A stretch of DNA of 37,182 nt from Protaetiibacter sp. (GTDB lineage Bacteria > Actinomycetota > Actinomycetes > Actinomycetales > Microbacteriaceae): NCBI GenBank assembly GCA_030150265.1, contig JASLGG010000057.1:1-37182 (forward strand), read 5' to 3'. A program made the position numbers and the translations under genes. The notes under the pieces were generated by a model. It ran no database searches. It worked only from the letters and a program-made list of their open reading frames with translations, and was not told the DNA's origin. Positions 1-8,618 of this stretch are shown here, one piece after another. Every line of letters starts with the position of its first letter. Within the stretch, counting starts at the first letter, position 1.

Positions 1-141
1 ACTTTACAAAAGAAAAAGAAAACGAAGTAATCGTTTTGCCGAAAGCCTACAATGTAGGGTTTACGGTAAATCGGGACGAAGAGGGATTTGTAAGGACCGG
101 GGAAGATGGCGGCGGGCAGTACGATACCGGAACGGCCGAAG
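1..141. repeat. Direct terminal repeat, left copy
   Basis: Bases 1-141 are identical to 37042-37182 in the same orientation. The repeat lies inside one continuous coding frame, as expected when a circular molecule is opened arbitrarily by an assembler. A length of 141 fits a k-mer overlap, which is an inference. Removing one copy leaves a 37,041-bp circle. Confidence 0.97.
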
Positions 142-653
142 GACAAGTTATAGAAAGCAAAAATTACTTTTCTTATACATGGTTTAAAGAGTTAACGAGA
201 ACACAGTTAGGCGGCTCTTACAAAATAAGCGTACCGATTATATCGGCGGCGGATATATGGGACCCTTCGGTCCCATATAGTGAAGGATTAAGAAAGCGCG
301 GTACTGGATTCCCTTATAGATTTTGGTTAAGGGATGGCCTGTTAACGGACGGTGGGGCCTATTTTATTTTTTCCGGCCGGAACATAAAACCAGCGAAAGT
401 ATCTACGGTTAAAAATGGTTTCGAAATTTCTTACAAGGAAAACAAAGGGACCATTTTAAAAACATTTTTTACGCTTTTACTAAATACTTCTGCCTGTTAT
501 ACTACTCTTACCGGAAGGCTAGAGGCCATAAAATATGCCGCGATGGACGGCGTGATTACTGCGAAATGGAACGGGGACCTATACACTATCGCGGAAATAA
601 CCGGGTATGACCCAACGGGAAGGAATAGAACAGAAATTAAACTTATAAAGTAA
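1..653 (+). CDS. Tail tip/baseplate-type protein, C-terminal part (continues from 35001)
   Basis: This is the last ~217 codons of the gene that begins at 35001 and leaves the window at its right end. Across the 141-bp overlap the frame is unbroken, giving an 897-residue protein. The apparent ATG near position 36 is an internal Met, not a start. The TAA stop (651-653) overlaps the ATG of the tape-measure gene (653) as TAATG, so the two are translationally coupled. No catalytic motif is visible in this part; it is rich in Gly, Tyr and Thr as in beta-structured tail proteins. Confidence 0.9.
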   Translation, partial: FTKEKENEVIVLPKAYNVGFTVNRDEEGFVRTGEDGGGQYDTGTAEGQVIESKNYFSYTWFKELTRTQLGGSYKISVPIISAADIWDPSVPYSEGLRKRGTGFPYRFWLRDGLLTDGGAYFIFSGRNIKPAKVSTVKNGFEISYKENKGTILKTFFTLLLNTSACYTTLTGRLEAIKYAAMDGVITAKWNGDLYTIAEITGYDPTGRNRTEIKLIK

Positions 654-3600
654 TGAACCAAAAGGATTATAGTATAAAAATAAATGGTATAACTCAAAAT
701 TTAAAGAGCGTTACCGACCTAAATACGGCCATAAAAGAGCTGGACGCCTCGATGTCCGCTTTAGAAAAAAACTCAGCTTCTTCCGCTACTGTTTCCAAGG
801 CAAAAAAACAGGCCCTGACGGAAGAAGAGGCCGCCACCAAAAAGCTGTCCGATACGAGAAAAAAAATGGAGGCTATAGAAAGCGACCTTTATAAACAGCA
901 GGTGGCCGCGAACCTGGAATTAAAAGAAAGGACGCGCGAAATAGCCCGACAAGTAGCGGCGGAAAAAATGGCCGCCGATAGTACAACGGCTATCGGCATG
1001 CGCCTAACGGATTTAAGGAAAGAATACAATTTATTATCGGCCGAAGAGCGGAATAGCGAAGAAATAGGGGGCAGACTTTTAAAGCAGGTCCAGGAACTCG
1101 ATACGGAATATAAAGCCCTAAAAGAATCTACTGGAGATTTTAGAGATAGCGTAGGTAATTACAGCAAGGCGCTTACCGGGCTTACGAAGCTGCGGGGACA
1201 TTTGGACATGGCCAGCAAGAGCACTGCCCAAATGGCGGCCGGGATGGCCGCCAACAACGAGGCCATATCTGCCGTAAGTGCCGCCACGTCTTCATTGTCG
1301 GCATCTACGGCCCAATTTACCGGGATAATGGCGCTCGCCACAGCGTCCCAAAACGCCTATAACCTTTTGCTAAAAGAAGGTATAGTGCAGCAAAAGGCGG
1401 CGGCCATTATGGACGCGGTCCGTACGGCCCAAATTAAAGCGAAAGAAGCGGCGGAAGCCCAGGCCACAAAAGGTACGATAGCGGCCACGATAGCCCAAAA
1501 AGCGCTTAATATAGTAGCGGCGGCGAACCCTTATGTTTTATTGGCATTGGCGCTGGTATCCGTGGCCGGGGCGCTTTATCTTTTTTCCAGTAGGACCAGT
1601 AAGGCGGCAGAAGAACAAAAAACACTTAACGAATTACAATCCATATACCTGGATGGATTAGAGCGGGAATCAAAAAAGCTAAACGAAGCCGGAGAAGTTA
1701 GGGTTAAAAACTTACAAAACCAAGTAGCCGTACTTACGGCACAGGGAGCGAAAATAAAAGAAATAAGGGCGGTAGAAGATTTCCTTAATAGGGAAAGGGC
1801 CGCCAACAACGCGCGGCAGCGAGGGTTCTACGGCGAAGAGCTGGACGCCCTAGAAGCTAACCGGGATAAATTGGAGAAGTTTTACATGCTGCTCGAAAAA
1901 CTTAAAAAATCCCAGGCGCGGGGAGAAAACAAAGTTTACGTAGATATAGACCTTGATGGGAAGATAGAAAAAGTAAAAGTAGAAGATGCTATAAATAGCG
2001 TCCAAAGCAGTATCGATAATTTGGGCCGTACCGTTAAAATAGCCGTGGACCTAAAAACGGAACAAGCCGACTTACAGCGCGAATTAAAAATACAAGCGGC
2101 GGCCAGGGAAAAGGAAGACAAGGAAGCGGCAAAAGCGGCGGCCGATAGGGCGAGGCAGCGGGCCGCTACCGAACTATCTATTTTTAGGGCGGCGGAAGAT
2201 GCCAGGATAGCGCTTATAGAAAACGGATATGAGCGCCAGCGAGCCGCCACATCTAAACAATTCGAGAGGGAAATAGAGGATATAAAAATAAGGATAAAAA
2301 CAGAAAAAGAACTTACGGAGGCTTCTAAGAAATCTCTAAATAATACAATAATAAATCTTGAAAAAAACAAATATTTAGAACTTGATAAGCTAGAAAAAGA
2401 GAGGGCAGAAAAAGAGCTTTCCGATTTACGGGCCATGGAAGATGCCCAGGACATGCTTATAAAGGGCATATCGGACAGAAGAGAAGCGGATATAAAAATA
2501 AGGTACGATAGACAAATAGAGGACCTTAAAAACAGATTGGAAACCGAAAAGGACCTTACCGAAACGAGCATTTTGGCCATAAACACGATGATAATATCGG
2601 CGGAAAAAATAAGAGAAAGGGAGCTGTTGGAATCCGCCGCCCAAAACGCCCAACAGCGGGCAGATGTAGAGCTTAACGCCATCGAACAGGCCCTTAGTTC
2701 TGCCAGCTTAAAACTGGCAGATTTCTCCAAAAAAAATGGGCTTATAGACGTTAAGAAAGTAAAGGAAAATGCCGCCGCGTCCAACGCCGCGCTACAGGAA
2801 TACATAAGCGGTCTAATGGGCTATCAAAATAGCATGTTAGAGGCGCACCGGGCCACGTTATCGACCTTAAAAGAAGATACGGTAGAATACCAGCAGGAGC
2901 TTTTAAAAATGGCCTCCGCGCAAGATTCCATTACCTTAAAAATAAAGAAAGCCCAGGCCGAACAGGTAGAAAATACAAAAATTTCTACGCGTGCCCAGCT
3001 AGAATATTATAGAGAACTTTTCGCGGAAATAGAAAAATACGCGATGCTATCGGCCGGGATATTTGGACAGGCGGCCGATACCTGGAATATGGGGATACAA
3101 GCGTCTATAGACAGCCTTAGTGAAAGCCTGGAAGCCGTTTCGAACAAATATTCAGAAGTCCAAAAAAAGGGCCAGGACGCGGCGAAAAACGTGGAAGAAA
3201 TAGAAAAGCAGATGCAAGGCGCTTCTGCCGGGACCGCAGAGGCGTTAAAAATACAATTGGCCGATTCCGCACGGGCGCGTAGCGAATATGCCAGGCAAGA
3301 ACAGCAGCTTTTAAAAGAAAAAGAGAAACAGGAAAGCGAGATAAGAAAAAAAGAAAAACAGATACGGCGAAACGAGCTAATCGGCTCGCTGGGAATGGCT
3401 TTAGCCAATACCGCGCAGGGCGTTACAAAGGCCCTTTCTTTAGGGTTCCCACTGGGCATTATCGCGGGCGGTATAATAGGTGGTTTGGGGTTGGTGCAAG
3501 CTGGGATAATATCCCGACAGATAACAAAATTAGAGGATGGTGGTCCTATTATAGGGCCAAGCCATAAAGATGGTGGGGTGCCGCTAGGGATGGGCTACGA

Positions 3601-3883
3601 AGCGGAAGGCGGGGAATTTGTCGTAAACAAAAAAAGCTACTCCGGAAATACCGGGTTGGTAGAGTTTATAAATTCCGCGAAAGGGCCTTTGTCCCCAGCG
3701 GAAATAGCTGGGTTCGTAAGCGATAGCGGACAATACGGCCCCGTTATTAACGCCACCGAAACGGCCAACGATAACATAATAGAAGCTATTAACGCGATAG
3801 ACTTCCGGCCAGTGGTTTCCGTAACGGACATACGGAACGTTTCGGACAATATAACGGACGTTCAAGATTTAGCAGGATTTTAA
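653..3883 (+). CDS. Phage tail tape measure protein
   Basis: A 1076-residue protein with the layout of a tape measure. It has a long coiled-coil N-terminal half rich in Ala, Lys and Glu, a hydrophobic segment around residues 275-310, more coiled coil, a second hydrophobic Gly-rich stretch near 905-955, and a short globular C-terminus with GGEFVVNKKS. Residues ~507-670 hold two tandem ~81-residue repeats (see findings). Family knowledge: tape measures set tail length and line the tube, and length scales with tail length. It is coupled to the upstream tail gene by TAATG and followed by the protease and capsid genes, an uncommon order because head genes normally precede tail genes. Confidence 0.9.
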   Translation: MNQKDYSIKINGITQNLKSVTDLNTAIKELDASMSALEKNSASSATVSKAKKQALTEEEAATKKLSDTRKKMEAIESDLYKQQVAANLELKERTREIARQVAAEKMAADSTTAIGMRLTDLRKEYNLLSAEERNSEEIGGRLLKQVQELDTEYKALKESTGDFRDSVGNYSKALTGLTKLRGHLDMASKSTAQMAAGMAANNEAISAVSAATSSLSASTAQFTGIMALATASQNAYNLLLKEGIVQQKAAAIMDAVRTAQIKAKEAAEAQATKGTIAATIAQKALNIVAAANPYVLLALALVSVAGALYLFSSRTSKAAEEQKTLNELQSIYLDGLERESKKLNEAGEVRVKNLQNQVAVLTAQGAKIKEIRAVEDFLNRERAANNARQRGFYGEELDALEANRDKLEKFYMLLEKLKKSQARGENKVYVDIDLDGKIEKVKVEDAINSVQSSIDNLGRTVKIAVDLKTEQADLQRELKIQAAAREKEDKEAAKAAADRARQRAATELSIFRAAEDARIALIENGYERQRAATSKQFEREIEDIKIRIKTEKELTEASKKSLNNTIINLEKNKYLELDKLEKERAEKELSDLRAMEDAQDMLIKGISDRREADIKIRYDRQIEDLKNRLETEKDLTETSILAINTMIISAEKIRERELLESAAQNAQQRADVELNAIEQALSSASLKLADFSKKNGLIDVKKVKENAAASNAALQEYISGLMGYQNSMLEAHRATLSTLKEDTVEYQQELLKMASAQDSITLKIKKAQAEQVENTKISTRAQLEYYRELFAEIEKYAMLSAGIFGQAADTWNMGIQASIDSLSESLEAVSNKYSEVQKKGQDAAKNVEEIEKQMQGASAGTAEALKIQLADSARARSEYARQEQQLLKEKEKQESEIRKKEKQIRRNELIGSLGMALANTAQGVTKALSLGFPLGIIAGGIIGGLGLVQAGIISRQITKLEDGGPIIGPSHKDGGVPLGMGYEAEGGEFVVNKKSYSGNTGLVEFINSAKGPLSPAEIAGFVSDSGQYGPVINATETANDNIIEAINAIDFRPVVSVTDIRNVSDNITDVQDLAGF
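2171..2650 (+). repeat. Tandem ~243-bp repeat inside the tape measure gene
   Basis: The protein segment starting at 2171 (ELSIFRAAEDARIALI) is repeated from 2414 (ELSDLRAMEDAQDMLI). Matching blocks continue downstream (REIEDIKIRIKTEKELTE against RQIEDLKNRLETEKDLTE). The offset is 243 nt, or 81 codons. The copies have diverged at DNA level, so the duplication is old. Confidence 0.8.
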
Positions 3884-3920
3884 ATTATTTTTTTTACACA
3901 TTTACATTTATCTTTACACC

Positions 3921-5018
3921 ATGCTAGACATCCCAGTTTTTTCGGCCTCGATTTCCAACGACGATGATGGCATATTTGCCATGTCTTTCGTGGACCTTCC
4001 AGCCATAGAAAGAAATTTTGTTGCCCTTAAAAAGGGAGTTGGAAAGCCTATAAAGTTGGCGCTAAATAAAAAGAAACAGGTCCTTACCGGGCCTGTACTA
4101 ATACCTGATAAATTAATATACAGAAATGATTCTGTAGGAGAATATTACATCACTTTTTCTGCCGATGATATAGAAAAAATAAGCAGGAAAATGATGTCTG
4201 ACGGCATCGCGCTATATAATACGACCCATAACCATGAGGTTGATCTAGCGGGCAATTTTTTAGTTGAATTATGGATTGTAGAAGACCCTAAGCGGGACAA
4301 GTCAAACGCGGTCGGGCTGGGAGAATTCCCCAAAGGTACGCTTATGGCCTCTTATCTTGTGCAGGACAAAGATTATTGGGAAAAAGAAGTAGTTACCGAA
4401 AACGTAAGGGGGTTTTCTTTAGAAGGTATTTTTAATTTAATAAATATAAAAATGAAAAAGAAAAAAACAAATTCCGGGGTAGTGTCCGGGTTGGCCAGCT
4501 TCTTTAAAAGCATGACCGCGATCCTGGAAACGGATACCCAGGACGAAACAAAACAGCTCGAAGAAGAGGCCGGGAAAGATGAAACCGGGTCGGGCGAACC
4601 ATACCTTATTTTTACCCTGGAAAACGGGGCGGAAATGTATGTTGACAAAGACGGTTTTTGCACACTGGACGGGGAACAGATGCCGCCAGGGGACCACATT
4701 TTAGAGGATGGGAACGTAGTAGTCGTGGACGATAACGGCGCCCTTGTTATAACACAGCCGGAAGGTGCTGGCGATACGTCCGTTTCGGCCGAAATGAAGG
4801 CCGCTGCTAAGAAAAGGGCGGCAGCTTATTTGGCCGCTATCGCGGACCCAAAGGCATCTGAAATCGCTAAGCTAAAGAAGCAAATCGAGCTTCTTAAAAA
4901 ATCCCCATCCACTGGGAAGGCGAAGCCCAAAAGCGAGCCCGTGGACGTTTCTAAAATGTCCCGAACGGAGAAGCTGGCCGCGATATTAAAAAGCCAAAGG
5001 GAAAGAAAGGGCAAATAA
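3921..5018 (+). CDS. XkdF-like prohead serine protease fused to a scaffold-like region
   Basis: A 365-residue protein. Residues ~1-175 match the putative phage serine protease family typified by XkdF (Peptidase_S78_2): LTGPVLIPDKLIYR at 55-68, THNHE at 102-106, a V-E-x-W-I-V-x-D core followed by DKS at 126-128, and GFSLEG at 164-169. The His in the HNHE motif and the Ser in DKS or GFSLEG are candidate catalytic residues. Residues ~190-365 are acidic, then Ala/Lys helical, as expected of a scaffold cut out during head maturation. The gene lies 71 nt before the capsid gene. The leader is A/T-rich with no Shine-Dalgarno sequence and carries TATCTTTAC just before the ATG, a string also found in the 31636-31653 palindrome arm. 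Confidence 0.85.
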   Translation: MLDIPVFSASISNDDDGIFAMSFVDLPAIERNFVALKKGVGKPIKLALNKKKQVLTGPVLIPDKLIYRNDSVGEYYITFSADDIEKISRKMMSDGIALYNTTHNHEVDLAGNFLVELWIVEDPKRDKSNAVGLGEFPKGTLMASYLVQDKDYWEKEVVTENVRGFSLEGIFNLINIKMKKKKTNSGVVSGLASFFKSMTAILETDTQDETKQLEEEAGKDETGSGEPYLIFTLENGAEMYVDKDGFCTLDGEQMPPGDHILEDGNVVVVDDNGALVITQPEGAGDTSVSAEMKAAAKKRAAAYLAAIADPKASEIAKLKKQIELLKKSPSTGKAKPKSEPVDVSKMSRTEKLAAILKSQRERKGK

Positions 5019-5089
5019 AAAAAACAGGATAAAAAAACAGTAAAAACAAAATTTTATTTATATTAAATAATAAAACAATTTTTTTAATT

Positions 5090-6373
5090 ATGAACATGTA
5101 CAACATAGATGACCTTTCTTACACGGCCCACGAAAACCCCGAATGGTTTACGCGCGCCATGTTCGGCGGAAGGTTGGTAGGCGGTGGCTATATCCGTATC
5201 CTTACGGGCATAAAAGGCGATGAGCTACTTAGCCAAATCGACATTACGAACAAGATTTTGCAGTTGGACGGGAAAGATTGTGCTTGGACGCCAAACCAAA
5301 TTATTAAGCTGTCCGAGAAAAAAGCGTCTGTAAAGACGTATAAGATTAATCTCGAACAGTGCATAAACGAGTTGGAAAAAAAGAGGACGCTTTACCAAAT
5401 GTCCCCTGGCGCGGAAAACGATTCTTTGCCGCCCGAGCTGGAAGCCGCCACCATGGCGCTTATCGCTATCGGGTTGAGCAATGAAATCGAAGAAATGATT
5501 ATCGGCGGCGATAGTACAAAAAATCCTAACGAATTCGATGGGCTTGAAAAAGTACTGACGAGCAGCGCGGAATCTATTAAACTGGCAGGTAGCCCGATTA
5601 CGAAAGCGAACATTTTGGATAAAATCCAAAAGGTGTACGATGCCATTCCGGAGGACGTGTTACAGGCAGAAGACAGCGGTACGTTGTACGTTTTTGGCTC
5701 TTACGCCACGCGCAGGAAACTCCGCAATGCCCTCGCAGAGCTTGGTAATCAGGTTGTTGCACAAAGTTGGACAATCGATGATTCCGATAAGAGGAATCCT
5801 AAAATCTACTACCTGGGTATAGAATTCGTTCCGGTAAAAGGTATCGGTAACAATACCCTAATCGGCACGGAAGCGAACAACGTTTTCCTTTTAACCGATT
5901 TAGAGGGCGATTTGGACAGCGTAGAAATGGGGCAATACCCCAAACCGAACAACGATAAAGTTTGGATCAAGGGACGCCTTCGCCTGGGTCTTGCCGTTCC
6001 ATTTGAGGATGAGGCAGTTATAATGTCTACGGCCATAACGTCTGATTCTACCCCAGCTCGCGAGCAGCTAACGTTAATCCCGACCAACCTTATTTTTAAG
6101 GCGGCAGGAGAAACCAAAACTGCCACCATTTTGACCACGGGCAATGCCAATGACATTAAACTTACAATAGATGGCGCGGTGGGCTTTTCGATCGATGAAG
6201 ATTCTATCGTAGCCACGGCCGGGAAGGTAGTGTTTGAAGTAGAGGCCACGGCAAATGGCGGGAATATCGCGCTCCGTACTGGACAGGTAATAATTAAAGA
6301 CGAGGTAACAGGGGCGATGGCCACCTTGATGCTGGAACAACAGATTTATGATGTTCCGACAATAATACCATAG
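5090..6373 (+). CDS. Major capsid protein with C-terminal BACON/Ig-like domain
   Basis: A 427-residue protein called capsid from its size, its place after the protease, and its long A/T-rich leader, typical of a highly expressed gene. Residues ~1-315 form the head-shell part (for example GTLYVFGSYATRRKLRNAL around 197-215). Residues ~326-418 look like a separate beta-sandwich: a hydrophobic start LIFKAAGETKTATI, alternating strands, an R-x-G-x-V-x-I motif, and a closing L-E-Q-Q. This resembles BACON/Ig-like domains of Bacteroidales phages and may bind glycans on the capsid surface (inference). The C-terminus TIIP is shared with the next gene product. A strong terminator follows. Confidence 0.82.
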   Translation: MNMYNIDDLSYTAHENPEWFTRAMFGGRLVGGGYIRILTGIKGDELLSQIDITNKILQLDGKDCAWTPNQIIKLSEKKASVKTYKINLEQCINELEKKRTLYQMSPGAENDSLPPELEAATMALIAIGLSNEIEEMIIGGDSTKNPNEFDGLEKVLTSSAESIKLAGSPITKANILDKIQKVYDAIPEDVLQAEDSGTLYVFGSYATRRKLRNALAELGNQVVAQSWTIDDSDKRNPKIYYLGIEFVPVKGIGNNTLIGTEANNVFLLTDLEGDLDSVEMGQYPKPNNDKVWIKGRLRLGLAVPFEDEAVIMSTAITSDSTPAREQLTLIPTNLIFKAAGETKTATILTTGNANDIKLTIDGAVGFSIDEDSIVATAGKVVFEVEATANGGNIALRTGQVIIKDEVTGAMATLMLEQQIYDVPTIIP

Positions 6374-6395
6374 TCCTTTATTATAAATTTTCATC

Positions 6396-6437
6396 AGCAC
6401 GGCCGTGGCGCTTAACGGGCCACGGCCGTGCTTTTTT
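6396..6437 (+). terminator. Rho-independent terminator after the capsid gene
   Basis: A 14-bp perfect stem (6396-6409 with 6419-6432, AGCACGGCCGTGGC and its complement), a 9-nt loop and a T-run to 6437. It probably punctuates the capsid transcript and protects its 3' end while letting some transcription continue into 6461. Confidence 0.92.
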
Positions 6438-6460
6438 AAAACATAAAAAATATAAAAAAA

Positions 6461-7042
6461 ATGGCTGGTTGTAAACTGACAAAGAGCTTGGAAAACAAAA
6501 AATGCGCCTATGCCGTAGCGGGCGCTAGGGCTATGTATTTGGCCAATTATTATGGGGCCGTAGAAGGGGAAGCCGGGGACCCGCCCGAAGAAAATGCCAT
6601 CGTTTACGTAAAAGATAGCGATGGGCTTATTTCGGAGATTATTCTGCCAACTGGCGAGGAATGGTATATCGTGGACGGCGCGAACGATACTATTTCGTTC
6701 ACGGACGCCCTTCTTGCCGGGGGCAATGGCGGTAAGTATAGGCAACACACCGTTAACGCGGTGCTGAACCAGTACGATTTAGAGGTCCTTAATCAAGGAG
6801 ATGCCCTGTCTTTAGGTCGCTTCGTGGCCATCGTTGTGGATAACGCGGGGCGCTCCGTGCTATTAGGAAGGACGAGCGGGCTAGTGGCCCCGGCTGGTGG
6901 GTTCGATTTTAACAGCGGCGCGGCCGAAGCGGACGCCACCGGGTGGACCATCCAACTACAAGGCACGTCCATGGAAATCGGGCAACTCCTTAAAGATGAA
7001 TCGGTTATCACACCGATAGATGAAACTACAATAATCCCATAA
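6461..7042 (+). CDS. Structural protein, capsid-neighbour (decoration or tail-tube candidate)
   Basis: A 193-residue protein not assigned to a named family. It starts after an A-rich leader (AAAAAATATAAAAAAAATGG). The middle is beta-rich: LGRFVAIVVDNAGRSVLLG near 123-141, then a Gly/Ala-rich loop and GWTIQLQGTS. The next gene product has a similar arrangement (N-terminal CAY, then a block ending in D-x-N-S-G and a hydrophobic strand plus G-x-S), so the two look like paralogs. It ends in TTIIP, close to the capsid PTIIP. Position between capsid and fibre genes supports a virion role; decoration protein and tail tube are both possible. Confidence 0.6.
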   Translation: MAGCKLTKSLENKKCAYAVAGARAMYLANYYGAVEGEAGDPPEENAIVYVKDSDGLISEIILPTGEEWYIVDGANDTISFTDALLAGGNGGKYRQHTVNAVLNQYDLEVLNQGDALSLGRFVAIVVDNAGRSVLLGRTSGLVAPAGGFDFNSGAAEADATGWTIQLQGTSMEIGQLLKDESVITPIDETTIIP

Positions 7043-7043
7043 A

Positions 7044-8144
7044 ATGATTTGTAGGACAAAAAACATGGGCAAGGTTTGTGCTTATTCTCCGGAGGGAATA
7101 GCACAAATCTTAGTCCTGGATTTTAAAGATTTCGCGGCGCTAAAGTTCCCCGGTTTGTACGATACGGGTATCGCTACCGATGTTTTAAGAACCGGGGAAT
7201 TTACGGACATAGAGGCAAACGGGGCCAGTAAATACAGTTATTCCCCTACCCCCGATGGGGGGTTCTTACATTCCTTGGAAACCTTTACGAATGGGCTTTA
7301 CGGGATAAGGGAATCGGGCCTAAACCTGGCCACCAAACGGGAGTATGTTGTGTTTTTTAAGACGCTTTCCGGTAAGTGGTTTTGCTTTGGTTACGATGTC
7401 GGTATGTCCGTATCTTTTGTAAGTAAAACGGACGGGAACAGTGGTAGCCTTGTTACCTTTTCGGGCAGTTCTTCCCGGCCGCTCGTAGAAGTTTTAGAAT
7501 CCGCGATTACCGGAAATGGATATTCTCCTTATTTTTTTGTGGACATAGATAGCGGCTTCTGTTTAACCGGGGATTCTATTGGCTTTAGGCAAGCCGCTAT
7601 AGTGTTTAAGCAATCACGGCCCGGAAATCTACCGTTGGACATAAACGATATACCTATTTCCCAATCCGGCGCGAAACAGGCCATCGGGCTTTTGTCCGGG
7701 ACGGCAAACCCGGACCCGTCCCGTTATCAGGTCCAAATGTATTTTAACGAAGGGGATACAATAGACGGCGTGCCAACAAAAAAATATGACCCGGTGGGCT
7801 GCTCCGTTACGTTTATAACCATAACGCCGCACCTTATAATTTTGGCCCCGGACCGAGGCCCTGGCGTGGCCGTACTGTCCTCTTCTAATCCCTGGGAAAT
7901 GCTCCCAGGGCCTGGGATAGCGGACATTACGCCGACTTATGGTAATAGTGGTACATATACTATAACATTTACGAGAACGGCCATATTAGGGGCGTATTAT
8001 TTTATTTTCCGGGACCGTATAACGGGGAATTCCGTAGGGGTACATGTTATAAACCAGGAAAATTATAGCGATTGGGTTTTAGAAACAGGGGCCTGGGACA
8101 TGGCTGGTAAATGGTATGATAAAAAAATTTGGACTTCTATTTAA
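7044..8144 (+). CDS. Structural protein with C-terminal Ig-like domain
   Basis: A 366-residue frame begins 1 nt after the upstream stop. An in-frame ATG at 7065 (MGKVCAYSPEG), preceded by GTAGGACAAAAAAC, is an equally good start. Residues ~8-160 resemble the 6461 product: CAYSPEG, FFKTLSGKWFCFGYDVGM, then DGNSGSLVTFSGSSS. Residues ~255-345 look like an Ig/BACON-type sandwich (VAVLSSSNPWEM, a Gly-rich turn, TYTITFTR, then GVHVINQ). No enzymatic motif is visible. The likely role is a virion surface or tail-tube protein carrying an adhesive domain, inferred from context. Confidence 0.55.
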   Translation: MICRTKNMGKVCAYSPEGIAQILVLDFKDFAALKFPGLYDTGIATDVLRTGEFTDIEANGASKYSYSPTPDGGFLHSLETFTNGLYGIRESGLNLATKREYVVFFKTLSGKWFCFGYDVGMSVSFVSKTDGNSGSLVTFSGSSSRPLVEVLESAITGNGYSPYFFVDIDSGFCLTGDSIGFRQAAIVFKQSRPGNLPLDINDIPISQSGAKQAIGLLSGTANPDPSRYQVQMYFNEGDTIDGVPTKKYDPVGCSVTFITITPHLIILAPDRGPGVAVLSSSNPWEMLPGPGIADITPTYGNSGTYTITFTRTAILGAYYFIFRDRITGNSVGVHVINQENYSDWVLETGAWDMAGKWYDKKIWTSI

Positions 8145-8153
8145 AAAAAAATT

Positions 8154-8603
8154 ATGGAAATACAAAGAATAAACGAGGGCGATACCGGGGAACAAGCGGC
8201 AAATAAAATATACGATAACGACACGGGATTGCTCGAAGAGGTAGAGGACCGTATAAGATATACGGAAATCGTAGATAACACTACAACAACGGTAAGCGAT
8301 AGGCCGCTGTCTGCCGCCCAGGGGGCTTTGCTGGCGGACAGGATAGATTCGCTTATAATTTCCATAAAATCCGCCTGTCCTTTTTCCGCTACATTAACGG
8401 AGCTGGAAGACGGCAGCACACAGGCGAAAGACGAGCGGCTTAGTGGATGGTATGTTTATTCTGTGGAGGCCGGGGGCTTCTTTCTGTTTTCCGACCGGGG
8501 CGATTTCGAAAAAGACAAGGACGCGGATGTTATTATGTTCCCGCCCGGGATGTTGGCCGCTGGCAGTATTATTTCGATCCAGCTAGATAGTTGGAGGGTT
8601 TAA
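8154..8603 (+). CDS. Fibre-associated small protein
   Basis: A 149-residue protein just before the large fibre gene. It contains TTTTVSDRPLSAAQGALLADRI around residues 45-66, which matches the recurrent fibre motif S-T-T-x-x-x-PLSAAQG followed by a short coiled coil, common in phage tail fibres. The C-terminal ~70 residues are beta-rich and end in ISIQLDSWRV. A fibre or baseplate connector is the best guess. The gap to the fibre gene is 15 nt and A-rich, so the two are co-transcribed. Confidence 0.6.
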   Translation: MEIQRINEGDTGEQAANKIYDNDTGLLEEVEDRIRYTEIVDNTTTTVSDRPLSAAQGALLADRIDSLIISIKSACPFSATLTELEDGSTQAKDERLSGWYVYSVEAGGFFLFSDRGDFEKDKDADVIMFPPGMLAAGSIISIQLDSWRV

Positions 8604-8618
8604 AAAAAATCAATAAAT

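Noticed and set aside
36..653. Separate 205-residue gene starting near position 36
   Set aside because: It is the C-terminus of the 897-residue gene that crosses the circular join; the frame is continuous through the repeat.
1936..2805. Long leftward ORF of 289 codons opposite the tape measure gene
   Set aside because: Composition (Ser/Ala/Phe/Leu-rich) is the usual antisense shadow of a Lys/Glu/Ala coiled coil; no leader or promoter.
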